This document shows, in pieces, positions 15,475-23,544 of a stretch of 64,000 nt of DNA. Made by a program: the position numbers and the translations under genes. Every line of letters begins with the position of its first letter. The first letter of the stretch is position 1. The notes under the pieces were generated by a model. The model was not told where the DNA came from and did no database searches. It saw only the letters and a program-made list of their open reading frames with translations. This DNA comes from Bin87 sp034421995. GTDB taxonomy: Bacteria; Chloroflexota; Dehalococcoidia; Lucifugimonadales; UBA3495. Location: contig DAOUJY010000047.1 in NCBI GenBank assembly GCA_034421995.1, forward strand, positions 46,439 to 110,438. The letters are read 5' to 3'.

Positions 15475-16453
15475 TCGGTCGCCTCCGGGTCATGGTCAGG
15501 CGTTTCGGCATCGTCATCGGAAATTTCCGCGGGCCGCGCTTCAGTCATTATCCGCTCTAGGTGAGGCTGGATGACTTCCTTGAGCCTGAGCAGATTGCTG
15601 GCCATCCACTCTCTGGTTTCCTCGTGCTGTTCTTCGGTATCGTCCAGCGATGCTTTCGTTTTCAGGGCGATCCAGTGCTGCCCATCGTGCCACTCAATAG
15701 TTGCATCTCTCAACTCACGATCAATTTCCGCACGCTGTTTGTGCAACGCATCATAGACAGTTTGAGCATCTTCGCCGAAAGCTCCAAAGTACGCCCGCGC
15801 TTCACCTACATCTTCGAGTCCCAGCGAGTAGATATGAGGCGGATGCCCCGTCTGAAATGCCTCCACCTGCCTCGCCATCCTCCTCTGCTTACCGGAGGCA
15901 AACCGGCTCTCCGCAATTGCTCAACCACAGGTCGGTAAAAATTGGCGTATGCCGTATTCGCGCTGACGGGTCCATCACCAACACGCCGGGATGCTGAAGA
16001 AGGCTTTGCCACGCATCGCCAATCAGTCGCCCTGGAATCGCCAATACGCCAAACGGTCAGTTTCACGCCGTAGGCTTCAATGCCTTTTTCTTCATTGAGC
16101 CAGTCAAGCATTCGTCGGTGCCATTTTGAGAACCCGCTTGCCACCCAAATCAGAACACGAGCTTCACGGCTTGCCGCGTAACCTATCAACCTTGCAAAAT
16201 GATCATCGTCTGATCTTTCCAGTTGGTTCTCAATGATCACCTTTGCGTCGTTCTCTTTGTCTTTTGCCAAGATATCTACGCGTCCGGCGTCCCGAAGGAT
16301 CGATTCAATTTCAATCAACTCCAAGTCCATGCCCACAACTTCGCTCAGCAGATGCAAGTTCTCTGCCAGCCAAGGCGTAAAGTTCCTCTCTTCATGCGCC
16401 CAAACCTTCCGTAGCGGCTCTTGCTCCAGTTTCCCAAGTTCCGGTATCGTCAT
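15471..16453 (-). pseudogene. DUF4268-type nuclease-like protein, frameshifted
   Basis: Two frames make one DUF4268 protein of about 326 residues. Frame one (16453 to about 15865) has K-V-W-A-H-E-E-R-N-F, V-D-I-L-A-K and K-V-I-I-E-N-Q-L-E-R-S-D-D-D-H-F, parallel to the gene at 6132-7112, and reaches R-G-G-W-R-G-R-W. Frame two carries on with E-A-F-Q-T-G-H-P-P-H-I-Y-S-L-G-L, then E-W-M-A-S-N-L-L-R-L-K and ends at 15471. The switch lies near 15860-15870. ATG 16453 has AGAAGGAG 8 bases upstream. The stop overlaps the start of the next gene. A single indel, biological or technical, has split it. Confidence 0.8.
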
Positions 16454-16473
16454 TTTGCAATCTCCTTCTTGGG

Positions 16474-16821
16474 TCAAGCTAGCAGCGCATCCAGCACCCG
16501 CTGGCATTGGCGGAAGCTGTTTCTAACCAAGTGGTCAGCGAGGTGGACGCGGTAGAAGTACCGATGCAACGCCTCGCCATTACCGAAAAGCCGCCCCAAG
16601 TTCGCGCTTGGAATATGCGAGTCTAATACCGGCACCACCCGTTTTATCTCAAAGTGCGAATTCAGACTTGCTGACGTGTACCGCGGCGCGATGTGTTTGA
16701 TGGCGTGTACTACGGCTCCCCACATCATTTCGGCGGCGGTCAGAAGGTCGTTTCGCCCAAGCTCCTGTTCTGCTTTGCGTCGGCAGCGCAGAGAAAGCGC
16801 ATAGTGGTCGGGCGGGCTCAT
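16474..16821 (-). CDS. HEPN-like helical protein A
   Basis: A 115-residue all-helical protein resembling the HEPN/PaREP1 type: R-R-K-A-E-Q-E-L-G-R-N-D-L-L-T-A-A-E-M-M-W near residues 14-34 and A-V-V-H-A-I-K-H-I-A. The same register (A-x-x-x-L-x-R-x-x-x-x-x-A-x-x-x-x-W-x-A) recurs in the next protein upstream, so the two are probably distant duplicates. A clear catalytic R-x4-6-H was not assigned with confidence (candidates near 60-75). The start overlaps the upstream stop by four bases. HEPN proteins are commonly RNases or toxins; the role here is unproven. Confidence 0.6.
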   Translation of the reverse strand: MSPPDHYALSLRCRRKAEQELGRNDLLTAAEMMWGAVVHAIKHIAPRYTSASLNSHFEIKRVVPVLDSHIPSANLGRLFGNGEALHRYFYRVHLADHLVRNSFRQCQRVLDALLA

Positions 16822-17183
16822 TCTGTCGTCGCCAGCAGGTCGATTATGAACGAGTGTATCACCGGCGTATAGAACGCCACGTCATCCAAGTCCAACAGGT
16901 CCCCATCACTGTTGGCCTGAAATTCCAGGGTGATTAGGTAGCCTCCCATGAGTCCGTGGCCGGGGTCGATCTGCTCGTCCAATCTGTCGATGAACGGTTC
17001 CACATCCTCGTATTCGGAGGACGCCAGCTTGTGCCCATGCGCCAGCGCAGCCTGCCGGATTGCCGCCTCGGTAGCCTTCCATAGGAACGTTGACGCCTCG
17101 CCATGCTTGCCCCGCAGCAGGCTCAGGTCGGCGCGGTCCAGCAGCGACTGGATGTTTTCGGGGATGATGCTTTTGGCGGTCAT
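16818..17183 (-). CDS. HEPN-like helical protein B
   Basis: A 121-residue, mainly helical protein: L-L-D-R-A-D-L-S-L-L-R-G-K-H-G-E-A-S-T-F-L-W near residues 14-35, then A-T-E-A-A-I-R-Q-A-A-L-A-H-G-H-K-L. This is the usual HEPN-type opening where a pair of helices packs a KHGEAS-like turn. The C-terminal half is acidic (D-G-D-L-L-D-L-D-D-V-A-F-Y). It starts 6 bases after the coiled-coil gene and overlaps the next gene by four bases. No nucleotidyltransferase (MNT) partner is adjacent, unlike common HEPN-MNT pairs. Confidence 0.6.
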   Translation of the reverse strand: MTAKSIIPENIQSLLDRADLSLLRGKHGEASTFLWKATEAAIRQAALAHGHKLASSEYEDVEPFIDRLDEQIDPGHGLMGGYLITLEFQANSDGDLLDLDDVAFYTPVIHSFIIDLLATTE

Positions 17184-17189
17184 GGTTAT

Positions 17190-18035
17190 CTAATCCTCCG
17201 GCGCGGCCACCGCAATGACGGCAACGCCGGCCCGCGTCGCCCGCTCCCGTTCCGCGTCCGGGATTTCGCCGCCCACCACGATGGCATTGCATTGGGCGCC
17301 GGTTGCCGTTGCCAAAGTCCGGGCGCGGCGGGCGGCGCGATTCACGTCGGTGTTGCTTACCGTGACACCGATTTCAATGACTGCGTAGGCGTTTTGCCCC
17401 GCCGCGTTCCGGCCGGCCAGGATGATGTCGGAAGCCAGCAGGTCTTCGTATTCATCATCGGTGATAGTGTCAGCATCGCTCAATAAAGTCAGGAACGCGG
17501 CGTCCGTTTCGTCCCAATCGGTATGCAACACTTGTGCCTGCGACAATCCGATGGTGCGGCTGGGCCGGCGGCGGATTATCCTGGCAACCCGGCGTTCGTA
17601 GCGAGTTCCGGCGATGTTGCCCACCCGACTGTTGGTTTCGTTGAGGGTTCTTGACATGGCGTCAGTGCGGTCAACCAGCATTGCCAGCATTTCTTTTATG
17701 GCGGAGATTTCGCCGTTGATGCCAGCGATTTCGCCGTTGATGCTAGCGATTTCGCGGTCGGTGTTGGCTTGCGCTTCGGCTTGAGCGTCCAGCCTCTCGG
17801 TGTGGTTGTTCAGTATGTCCGTGTGAGTATCCAGCCTCCCGTTAATAGCCCGCAACTCTTGGGCTATGTTGTCGCGGGTTGCGGTCAACTCGGCAACGAC
17901 GTTTTCCAGGAGCGCGCGCGTGGACTCATCGGACTCGAGCATCCGCTGCTTGATGCGCTCCAAATCTTCCTCATGGCGCGCCAGCGTCGCCTGCATCGCG
18001 GCAATTTCGTCGTGGGGTGATTGCATCGTGGACAT
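17190..18035 (-). CDS. Coiled-coil protein with degenerate nuclease-like C-terminal domain
   Basis: A 281-residue protein. Residues about 5-140 form a long coiled coil (E-E-D-L-E-R-I-K-Q-R, then repeats such as I-A-S-I-N-G-E-I-A-G-I-N-G-E-I). The C-terminal 130 residues contain Y-E-R-R-V-A-R-I-I-R-R, A-S-D-I-I-L-A-G and A-V-I-E-I-G-V-T-V-S-N-T-D-V-N-R-A-A-R-R-A, a layout seen in PD-(D/E)XK-like proteins of cyanobacteria and Chloroflexota, but E-I-G replaces E-x-K. ATG 18035 has AGGAAA upstream; the frame enters the family A palindrome, which is not coding. First gene of a five-gene run of nuclease- and HEPN-like genes. Confidence 0.68.
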   Translation of the reverse strand: MSTMQSPHDEIAAMQATLARHEEDLERIKQRMLESDESTRALLENVVAELTATRDNIAQELRAINGRLDTHTDILNNHTERLDAQAEAQANTDREIASINGEIAGINGEISAIKEMLAMLVDRTDAMSRTLNETNSRVGNIAGTRYERRVARIIRRRPSRTIGLSQAQVLHTDWDETDAAFLTLLSDADTITDDEYEDLLASDIILAGRNAAGQNAYAVIEIGVTVSNTDVNRAARRARTLATATGAQCNAIVVGGEIPDAERERATRAGVAVIAVAAPED

Positions 18036-18065
18036 CAAGCATTTCCTGATCGCGGGGTCAACGGC

Positions 18066-18093
18066 GTAGGGGCGAATAATCATTCGCCCCTAC
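18066..18093. repeat. 28-bp intergenic palindrome, family A
   Basis: Arms GTAGGGGCGAAT and ATTCGCCCCTAC. It lies between the molybdopterin hydroxylase gene and the coiled-coil operon, upstream of the latter. Confidence 0.9.
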
Positions 18094-18119
18094 ATTTTAC
18101 CAACCGCTTTGCAGCGGGA

Positions 18120-20453
18120 TTACCCGCCGTTCTGTTCCCACAGCGCTTCCAGCACCGCGCCGGGGTTCATGGGCAGGTTCTGCATTCGCACGCCGGTGGC
18201 ATCGTGGATGGCGTTGGCGATGGCGGCCATGGGCGGGACGATGGGAACTTCGCCGACGCCGCGCACGCCGTAGGGATGCCCGGGATTGGGCACTTCCACC
18301 ACCACGGTGTCGATCATCGGCAGGTCCAGCGCCGTGGGCATCCGGTAGTCCAGGAAGCTGGAGTTCTGCAACTGGGCGTCGTCGTTGAAGTAGTACTCTT
18401 CGTTCAGCGCCCAGCCAATGCCCTGGACGGCGCCGCCCTGGATCTGCCCTTCCACGTAGGAAGGATGGATGGCGGTGCCAGCGTCCTGGAGGGCGGTGTA
18501 GCGCAGGATGTCCACCTTGCCGGTCTCCTCGTCCACCGCCACGTCGGCGATGTGCAGCGCGTAAGCGCCGCCGACGCCGGTGGGCGACACGTTGGCCCGC
18601 CCGACGATGGGGCCGCCGGTGCCGTTGAGCCGGGACGCCAGTTCCCGGAAGGTGAACCGCAGTTCCGGCTCCGACTTGTGCTGGATCACGCCGTTGTCGA
18701 ATTCCACGTTCTCGGGGTCGATGTCCCAGATGCGGGCGGCGCGGTTGATCATCTGCTGCTTCACGTCCTGGGCCGCCTCATAAGAAGCCCAGCCGGTCTT
18801 GAAGGCGACGCCGCTGCCGCCGGTCATGGAAGTCCAGCCGATGGAGTTGGTGTCGCCCACCGCCGGCGCAACGTCCTCGGCAGCGATGCCCAGCACCTCG
18901 GCCACGTGCATGGCGGCCACGGCGCGGGTGCCGCCGATGTCCGGCGAACCCTCCACCAGGCTCACGGTGCCGTCGGCCAACACGCTGACGATGGCGCTGG
19001 CCGGGCCGGTGCCGTTGAACCAGAAACCGCCGGCGACGCCGCGACCAACCTTTTTGCCCTCGGCCTCCGGCGAACGGTCGATGGGGGAGTTCCAGTGGTC
19101 ATGTTCCCGCAATGCCTGCACCGTTTCCAGCCAGCCGATGCTGCCGAACTGCGGCCCGGTGACGCGGCGGTCCCCTTGCTTGGCGCCGTTGAGCGTGCGG
19201 AAGTCCAGCTTGTCCATCCCGATCCGTTCGCAGATTTCGTCCACCACGGTCTCAACGGCGAAGCACGCCGCCGGCGAGCCGGGGGCGCGGTAGGCCGCCG
19301 TCTTGGGGTGGTTCAGCACCACGTCGGCTGCCTCGACCTTCCCGTTGGTGATGTTGTAGCAGGAGAGAGCGCACTGCGCGCCGGGGTTGACTGGCGAACC
19401 GGGATACGCGCCGGCTTCGTAGTACAGGGCCACGTCGGCGGCGGTGATCCTGCCGTCGTTGGTGGCGCCCATCTTCACCCTCATGTACCCGCCGGAGGTG
19501 GGGCCGGTGCCCTCGAACACCTCGATGCGAGACATCTGGATCTTCACCGGGCGACCCGTCTTGCGGGACAATACCGCCGCCACCGGCTCCAGATAGACCA
19601 AAGTCTTGCCGCCGAACCCACCGCCGATCTCCAGCTGGGTCACCAGCACCTTGGACACCGGAATGCCCATGATGGTCGAGGTCTGGTCGCGGACGTTGAA
19701 GTGTCCCTGGCTGCTGCACCAGAGATGCAACGTGTCGTCGGCGTTCCACAGGGCGGTGGCCGCGTGGGGTTCAATGTAGCCCTGGTGGACGGCCTTGGTG
19801 CGGAACTCGCGCTCGATCACCACGTCGGCGGCGGCGAAGCCGGCCTCAATGTCGCCGATCTCGTAGAAATAGCGGTTGGGCACGTTGCCCACCTTGCCGG
19901 CATCGTCTGCTCCCAGCAGCCCGCCGGGCCGGACGTTGGGGTCGTTCACATTGGCCAGGCGCTCGTGAACCAGGGGCGCGTCGTCGCGCATGGCCTCCAG
20001 CACGTCGGTTACCGGCTCCAGAACCTCGTAATCAACGTCGATGAGGGCCAGAGCCAGCTCGGCTTCGTGAGGGCTGTCGGCGGCGACGGCGGCGATGGCG
20101 TGGCCCTTGTAGAGGGCTTTCTCCGCGGCGAGACAGTTGTTGCTGAGGAACTTGGGGTTGATCATCGCCCCTTCGCCCAGGTCAAGCAACCGTCCGCCCG
20201 ACTGGGGCAGGTCGGCGGAGGTCACGACGGCATGAACGCCGGGCATGGCCTCGGCCTTGCTGGTGTCGATACCCCTGATGCGGGCGTGAGCGTGGGGACT
20301 GCGCAGGATCTTGGCGTGGAGCATCCCCGGCAGGTGAATGTCGGCCCCGTACTGCGCCCGTCCGGTGACCTTGTCGGTCCCGTCGTGGCGTATGGGGCGG
20401 CTGCCGATGACGCTGTAGCCTTGAGTAGCGGCGGATTGCTGAGTGGTGGTCAT
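18120..20453 (-). CDS. Xanthine dehydrogenase family molybdopterin-binding subunit
   Basis: A 777-residue large subunit of a molybdenum hydroxylase. The N-terminal domain starts with G-S-R-P-I-R-H-D-G-T-D-K-V-T-G-R-A-Q-Y; the cofactor domains show G-G-G-F-G-G-K-T near 245, Q-G-H-F-N-V-R near 222 and A-A-Y-R-A-P-G-S-P-A near 365. The last is the general xanthine/aldehyde oxidase type and not the A-Y-R-C-S-F-R loop of form I CO dehydrogenase. Such subunits need an FAD subunit and a 2Fe-2S subunit, neither of which is adjacent. ATG 20453 has GAGGTG 5 bases upstream. The oxidised substrate cannot be predicted. Confidence 0.88.
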   Translation of the reverse strand: MTTTQQSAATQGYSVIGSRPIRHDGTDKVTGRAQYGADIHLPGMLHAKILRSPHAHARIRGIDTSKAEAMPGVHAVVTSADLPQSGGRLLDLGEGAMINPKFLSNNCLAAEKALYKGHAIAAVAADSPHEAELALALIDVDYEVLEPVTDVLEAMRDDAPLVHERLANVNDPNVRPGGLLGADDAGKVGNVPNRYFYEIGDIEAGFAAADVVIEREFRTKAVHQGYIEPHAATALWNADDTLHLWCSSQGHFNVRDQTSTIMGIPVSKVLVTQLEIGGGFGGKTLVYLEPVAAVLSRKTGRPVKIQMSRIEVFEGTGPTSGGYMRVKMGATNDGRITAADVALYYEAGAYPGSPVNPGAQCALSCYNITNGKVEAADVVLNHPKTAAYRAPGSPAACFAVETVVDEICERIGMDKLDFRTLNGAKQGDRRVTGPQFGSIGWLETVQALREHDHWNSPIDRSPEAEGKKVGRGVAGGFWFNGTGPASAIVSVLADGTVSLVEGSPDIGGTRAVAAMHVAEVLGIAAEDVAPAVGDTNSIGWTSMTGGSGVAFKTGWASYEAAQDVKQQMINRAARIWDIDPENVEFDNGVIQHKSEPELRFTFRELASRLNGTGGPIVGRANVSPTGVGGAYALHIADVAVDEETGKVDILRYTALQDAGTAIHPSYVEGQIQGGAVQGIGWALNEEYYFNDDAQLQNSSFLDYRMPTALDLPMIDTVVVEVPNPGHPYGVRGVGEVPIVPPMAAIANAIHDATGVRMQNLPMNPGAVLEALWEQNGG

Positions 20454-20552
20454 GGGTTCACCTCGCAATGGTAGCGGCGGGCATGGCGTGATGCGTCATA
20501 TTACCATATGGGCAGCAGACAGTTGCGATCGCTAGTTGATAAATGAGAACGT

Positions 20553-20577
20553 CAAGGGCGACGGCGAACCGCCCTTG
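20553..20577 (-). terminator. Hairpin downstream of the NYN gene
   Basis: CAAGGGCG at 20553-20560 pairs with CGCCCTTG at 20570-20577. On the minus strand it follows the NYN gene stop by about 30 bases, with only a weak T-rich tail, so termination is possible but not certain. Confidence 0.45.
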
Positions 20578-20605
20578 CCGTCACCGCCATGACTTCCTGC
20601 ATCCC

Positions 20606-21220
20606 TCATGGGCGTTGGCTCAAATCCAGGGCCACGGCGTAGCGTGGGTCAGCGATTGGCCGGCCCGGGGCCGGCACCTCAAGAAAGGTGATGCTGTCGT
20701 AGAAATCGTCTAGGGCGATGAACTTGCCATTTTCCTCCGCCCATTCCCGCATTCGGCGGCTGCAACTGTGTCGCCAGGACAGGATCTCAATGCGCCAGCC
20801 TCGCCGATGCATCCGCTCAAGATCGGCGTGGAAACCTACGCCGTCGTCAAATCCAGCTCCGTCTCCAGTGAGCAAGACCACGATACCCGGTGTCCCGTTG
20901 TAGTCCACCGTATCGCGGAGCATGGCGGTCTGCAAGGCTTGATCGACACCGATCTCACGGCCATGCAAAGCGCCTCGTTCCTGCAACTGCACCGTGACGC
21001 CTTCGTTTTCAATCCTATTCCAAACGTGACGCAATTCCGGAGGCACGGAGCCCACAGCGATAGCTCGCTGAATCTCGCGCCCTCCATGAGCCAGCTCCAT
21101 GAGGTTGGGGAAATGGATTCGCGCCCGCGAGCGGGCTTCCTCACCTTCCGTATCCGCTGCCACCTGCTGTGCGCTAATAAAAATGTTGGAGTTGTCCCAA
21201 TAGATGAAAACCTTATCCAT
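20606..21220 (-). CDS. NYN-domain (PIN-like) RNase-like protein
   Basis: A 204-residue NYN-domain protein. The acidic active-site pattern is visible as Y-W-D-N-S-N-I at residues 7-13, G-V-D-Q-A-L near 109 and V-L-L-T-G-D-G-A-G-F-D-D near 130-141. NYN proteins are metal-dependent nucleases of the PIN/FLAP superfamily, acting mostly on RNA. The ATG has a GGAAGG site about 10 bases upstream. It is divergently transcribed from the CaiB/BaiF gene and has no evident operon partner. Confidence 0.82.
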   Translation of the reverse strand: MDKVFIYWDNSNIFISAQQVAADTEGEEARSRARIHFPNLMELAHGGREIQRAIAVGSVPPELRHVWNRIENEGVTVQLQERGALHGREIGVDQALQTAMLRDTVDYNGTPGIVVLLTGDGAGFDDGVGFHADLERMHRRGWRIEILSWRHSCSRRMREWAEENGKFIALDDFYDSITFLEVPAPGRPIADPRYAVALDLSQRP

Positions 21221-21340
21221 CGCGATGTTGCCTTCCGTTCATTGTTTTCTATTCATTCTATCACTCCCCTTTCCAACCAGAGGGGCACCGGCACGTCTCG
21301 CGCTTCGTCTTTCGTGGATTCTGATTTCAACCAATTTCCG

Positions 21341-21367
21341 TTGCCTTATGGAAACCTGCGCTATAAT
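21341..21367 (+). promoter_or_regulatory. Putative sigma70-type promoter for the CaiB/BaiF gene
   Basis: TTGCCT at 21341-21346 and a perfect TATAAT at 21362-21367, spaced by 15 bases (short), 62 bases before the start codon. The strong -10 box stands out in GC-rich surroundings. Confidence 0.5.
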
Positions 21368-21429
21368 AGGCGCCGCAATCGTGTATATGCTATGTAGTTG
21401 AGACGGAGAGACTGGAGGAAGCACCACCC

Positions 21430-22635
21430 ATGAAACCCCTGGACGGCATCAAGGTACTCGACCTGACCCGCGCCCTGGCCGGCCCATTCTGCGCCACGAT
21501 GCTGGGCGATTACGGCGCCGACGTGATCAAAATCGAGCGGCCCGGCGTGGGCGATGACACCCGCAAATGGGGTCCGCCGTTCATCGGCGAGGAGTCGGCC
21601 TACTTCCTCTCGGTCAATCGCAACAAACGCAGCCTGACCCTGAACCTCCGGGACGAGAAGGCGCAGCAGGTCTTCCTGAAGCTCGCCGCCGACGCCGACG
21701 TTGTCGTGGAGAACTTCACTCCCGACGTTATGACTAACTTCAACCTGGGCTACCAGGACGTGAAGAACGTCAACCCCGCCATCGTTTATTGCTCCATCTC
21801 CGGTTTCGGCGCCACGGGTCCCTATCGCGACCGACCGGCCTACGACCAGATCATGCAGGGCGTCAGCGGCCTGATGAGCATAACCGGCGATCTGGGCGGA
21901 GATCCCCAGAAGGTCGGCATCGCCGTGTCCGACATCGGCGCCGGTATGTGGGCCGCCTTCGCCATTATGTCTGCCCTGTATCACCGATCCGCCGGCGGCG
22001 GACCGGAAGGGAAAGGCGAAGGGCAATACATCGACCTTTCCATGCTGGACGCCCAGGTGGCGTGGATGACCTACCAGGCCGGTTACTACTTCGCCACCGG
22101 AGAGGCCCCGCAGCGGCTGGGCGCAGCCCACCCCACGCTGGTTCCCTACCAGGCTTTCATGGGCAAGGACGGCAAGTATTTCAACGTGGCAGTGGGATCC
22201 GACCGCCTCTGGGACCGGTTCTGCGAAGGCATCAACCGCATGGACCTCCACGAGCACCCGGACTACTCCAACAACGGCGTCCGTGTGAATAATCGTTCTA
22301 AGCTGGTGCCCCTGCTGCAGGAATACTTCCTGAACAAGGACGCCGACGATTGGGTAGCTGACCTGCAGGCCGTCAGCGTGCCCGCCGGCCCCATCAACGA
22401 CCTGACCGACGTTTTCAACGACCCCCAGGTGCTGCACCGCGATATGCTATTGGAGATGCCGCACCCGACGCTGGGATCGGTCAAGCAGACCGGGCTGCCC
22501 ATCAAGTTCTCCGAAACTCCCGGCGGGCTGGACAAGCATCCCCCGTTGTTGGGAGAACACAACCGCGAAATCCTGACCGGACTGGGATATTCCGACGCCG
22601 AAGTCGAGCAGATGGAGACTTCCGGCGTCATCTAA
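21430..22635 (+). CDS. CaiB/BaiF family CoA-transferase (class III)
   Basis: A 401-residue class III CoA-transferase. The N-terminal block M-K-P-L-D-G-I-K-V-L-D-L-T-R, then G-D-Y-G-A-D-V-I-K-I-E, N-R-N-K-R-S-L and the R-P-A-Y-D-Q-I-M-Q-G-V-S-G segment, in which Asp139 corresponds to the catalytic residue that forms the acyl anhydride. The family moves CoA between carboxylic acids (formyl-, carnitine-, bile-acid-CoA and others); the substrate is not predictable. An AGGAAG site precedes the ATG. It heads a three-gene plus-strand run with a SDR-like gene and an M24 peptidase, spaced 35 and 46 bases. Confidence 0.88.
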   Translation: MKPLDGIKVLDLTRALAGPFCATMLGDYGADVIKIERPGVGDDTRKWGPPFIGEESAYFLSVNRNKRSLTLNLRDEKAQQVFLKLAADADVVVENFTPDVMTNFNLGYQDVKNVNPAIVYCSISGFGATGPYRDRPAYDQIMQGVSGLMSITGDLGGDPQKVGIAVSDIGAGMWAAFAIMSALYHRSAGGGPEGKGEGQYIDLSMLDAQVAWMTYQAGYYFATGEAPQRLGAAHPTLVPYQAFMGKDGKYFNVAVGSDRLWDRFCEGINRMDLHEHPDYSNNGVRVNNRSKLVPLLQEYFLNKDADDWVADLQAVSVPAGPINDLTDVFNDPQVLHRDMLLEMPHPTLGSVKQTGLPIKFSETPGGLDKHPPLLGEHNREILTGLGYSDAEVEQMETSGVI

Positions 22636-22670
22636 CGCCAGATCACCAGCAGGGTCGGGAGGAAGCCGAG

Positions 22671-23498
22671 ATGGACCTGGGACTGCAAGATACCGTTGCG
22701 CTGGTGGTCGATTCGCATCTGGAGATCGCCACCGCCGCCGCCGCCGCGCTGGGCAAAGAGGGGGCGGTTCTGTCGTTGACCGCGCCCGACAGCTACCATA
22801 TGCGCCAGGTCGAGCTCTCCCTGGCGCGTATGCATATTCCGCAAGACCGTTTTCGAGCCGTCATTGCCGACCTGGGCAAGGAGCAGGACATCCATCGGCT
22901 GGTCCGTGAAACCCTGCACCGGCAGGGTCAGGTCGGCGTTCTCATTACCACTATCCAGGAACACGACGCCCCACCGGCCAGCGAACTGGAGGATGAACAG
23001 ATCGAGCCGGCCCTGGCACGGAATTTCATGTCCGCCGTGCACCTGACGCGGGAAGTGCTTCCCCACATGAAACGGTTCGGCACCGGGCGCATCATCAACC
23101 TGGTGCCCTTCTCCGCCATGGAGGTCTCGCCCCAAAATACTCTGTCCTCCTTGAGCCTGGCCCCGGTGCTGGCGTACTTCAAGGGTCTGGCATCCGAGTT
23201 GGCCCCGTACAACATCACAGTGAACAACGTGATCTACGCGGGGGTTCATTCGGAGGAGGCCGAAACCGCCATCAGGGAGCAGGCCACCCTGGAACTGGAT
23301 AATTCGGACGATGAGGCAGAAATCCAGGTTCGTACCCAGGCCAAGCTCCAGGAAATTGCCGCCGCCGCTCCCATGCAGCGCATGGGCAAACCCCACGAAA
23401 TCGGCGACATAGTGTGCATGGTCGCCTCTGCCCGGGCCTCCTACCTCACCGGCGAAAACATCCTCGTGGACGGCGGCATCCACCACAACTACGCCTGA
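22671..23498 (+). CDS. Degenerate short-chain dehydrogenase/reductase-like protein
   Basis: A 275-residue protein with SDR shape: V-A-L-V at 9-12, E-L-A-P-Y-N-I-T-V-N-N-V near 176-187, and the closing Y-L-T-G-E-N-I-L-V-D-G-G near 258-269. Key residues are absent: the T-G-x3-G-x-G cofactor loop is D-S-H-L-E-I-A (14-20), the N-N-A-G motif is I-T-T-I (92-95), and the Y-x3-K pair, expected at about 160-165, is S-L-S-L-A-P. It therefore probably cannot use NAD(P)H in the normal way. It follows the CoA-transferase by 35 bases with GGAGG as ribosome site. A structural or binding role is possible. Confidence 0.75.
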   Translation: MDLGLQDTVALVVDSHLEIATAAAAALGKEGAVLSLTAPDSYHMRQVELSLARMHIPQDRFRAVIADLGKEQDIHRLVRETLHRQGQVGVLITTIQEHDAPPASELEDEQIEPALARNFMSAVHLTREVLPHMKRFGTGRIINLVPFSAMEVSPQNTLSSLSLAPVLAYFKGLASELAPYNITVNNVIYAGVHSEEAETAIREQATLELDNSDDEAEIQVRTQAKLQEIAAAAPMQRMGKPHEIGDIVCMVASARASYLTGENILVDGGIHHNYA

Positions 23499-23544
23499 CC
23501 ATCCGGTCCGGCGGCTCAGGCGCTTCCCCCAGGAGGGCGATCTC

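Noticed and set aside
18036..18083. N-terminal M-I-I-R-P-Y extension of the coiled-coil protein (and similar starts at 10292 and 59784)
   Set aside because: These residues come from reading the family A palindrome; a ribosome site supports the start at 18035.
18021..20474. 817-residue open frame on the plus strand opposite the molybdopterin hydroxylase gene
   Set aside because: It mirrors the real minus-strand gene, is rich in His, Val and Gly, and has no family pattern; long antisense frames are expected in GC-rich coding DNA.
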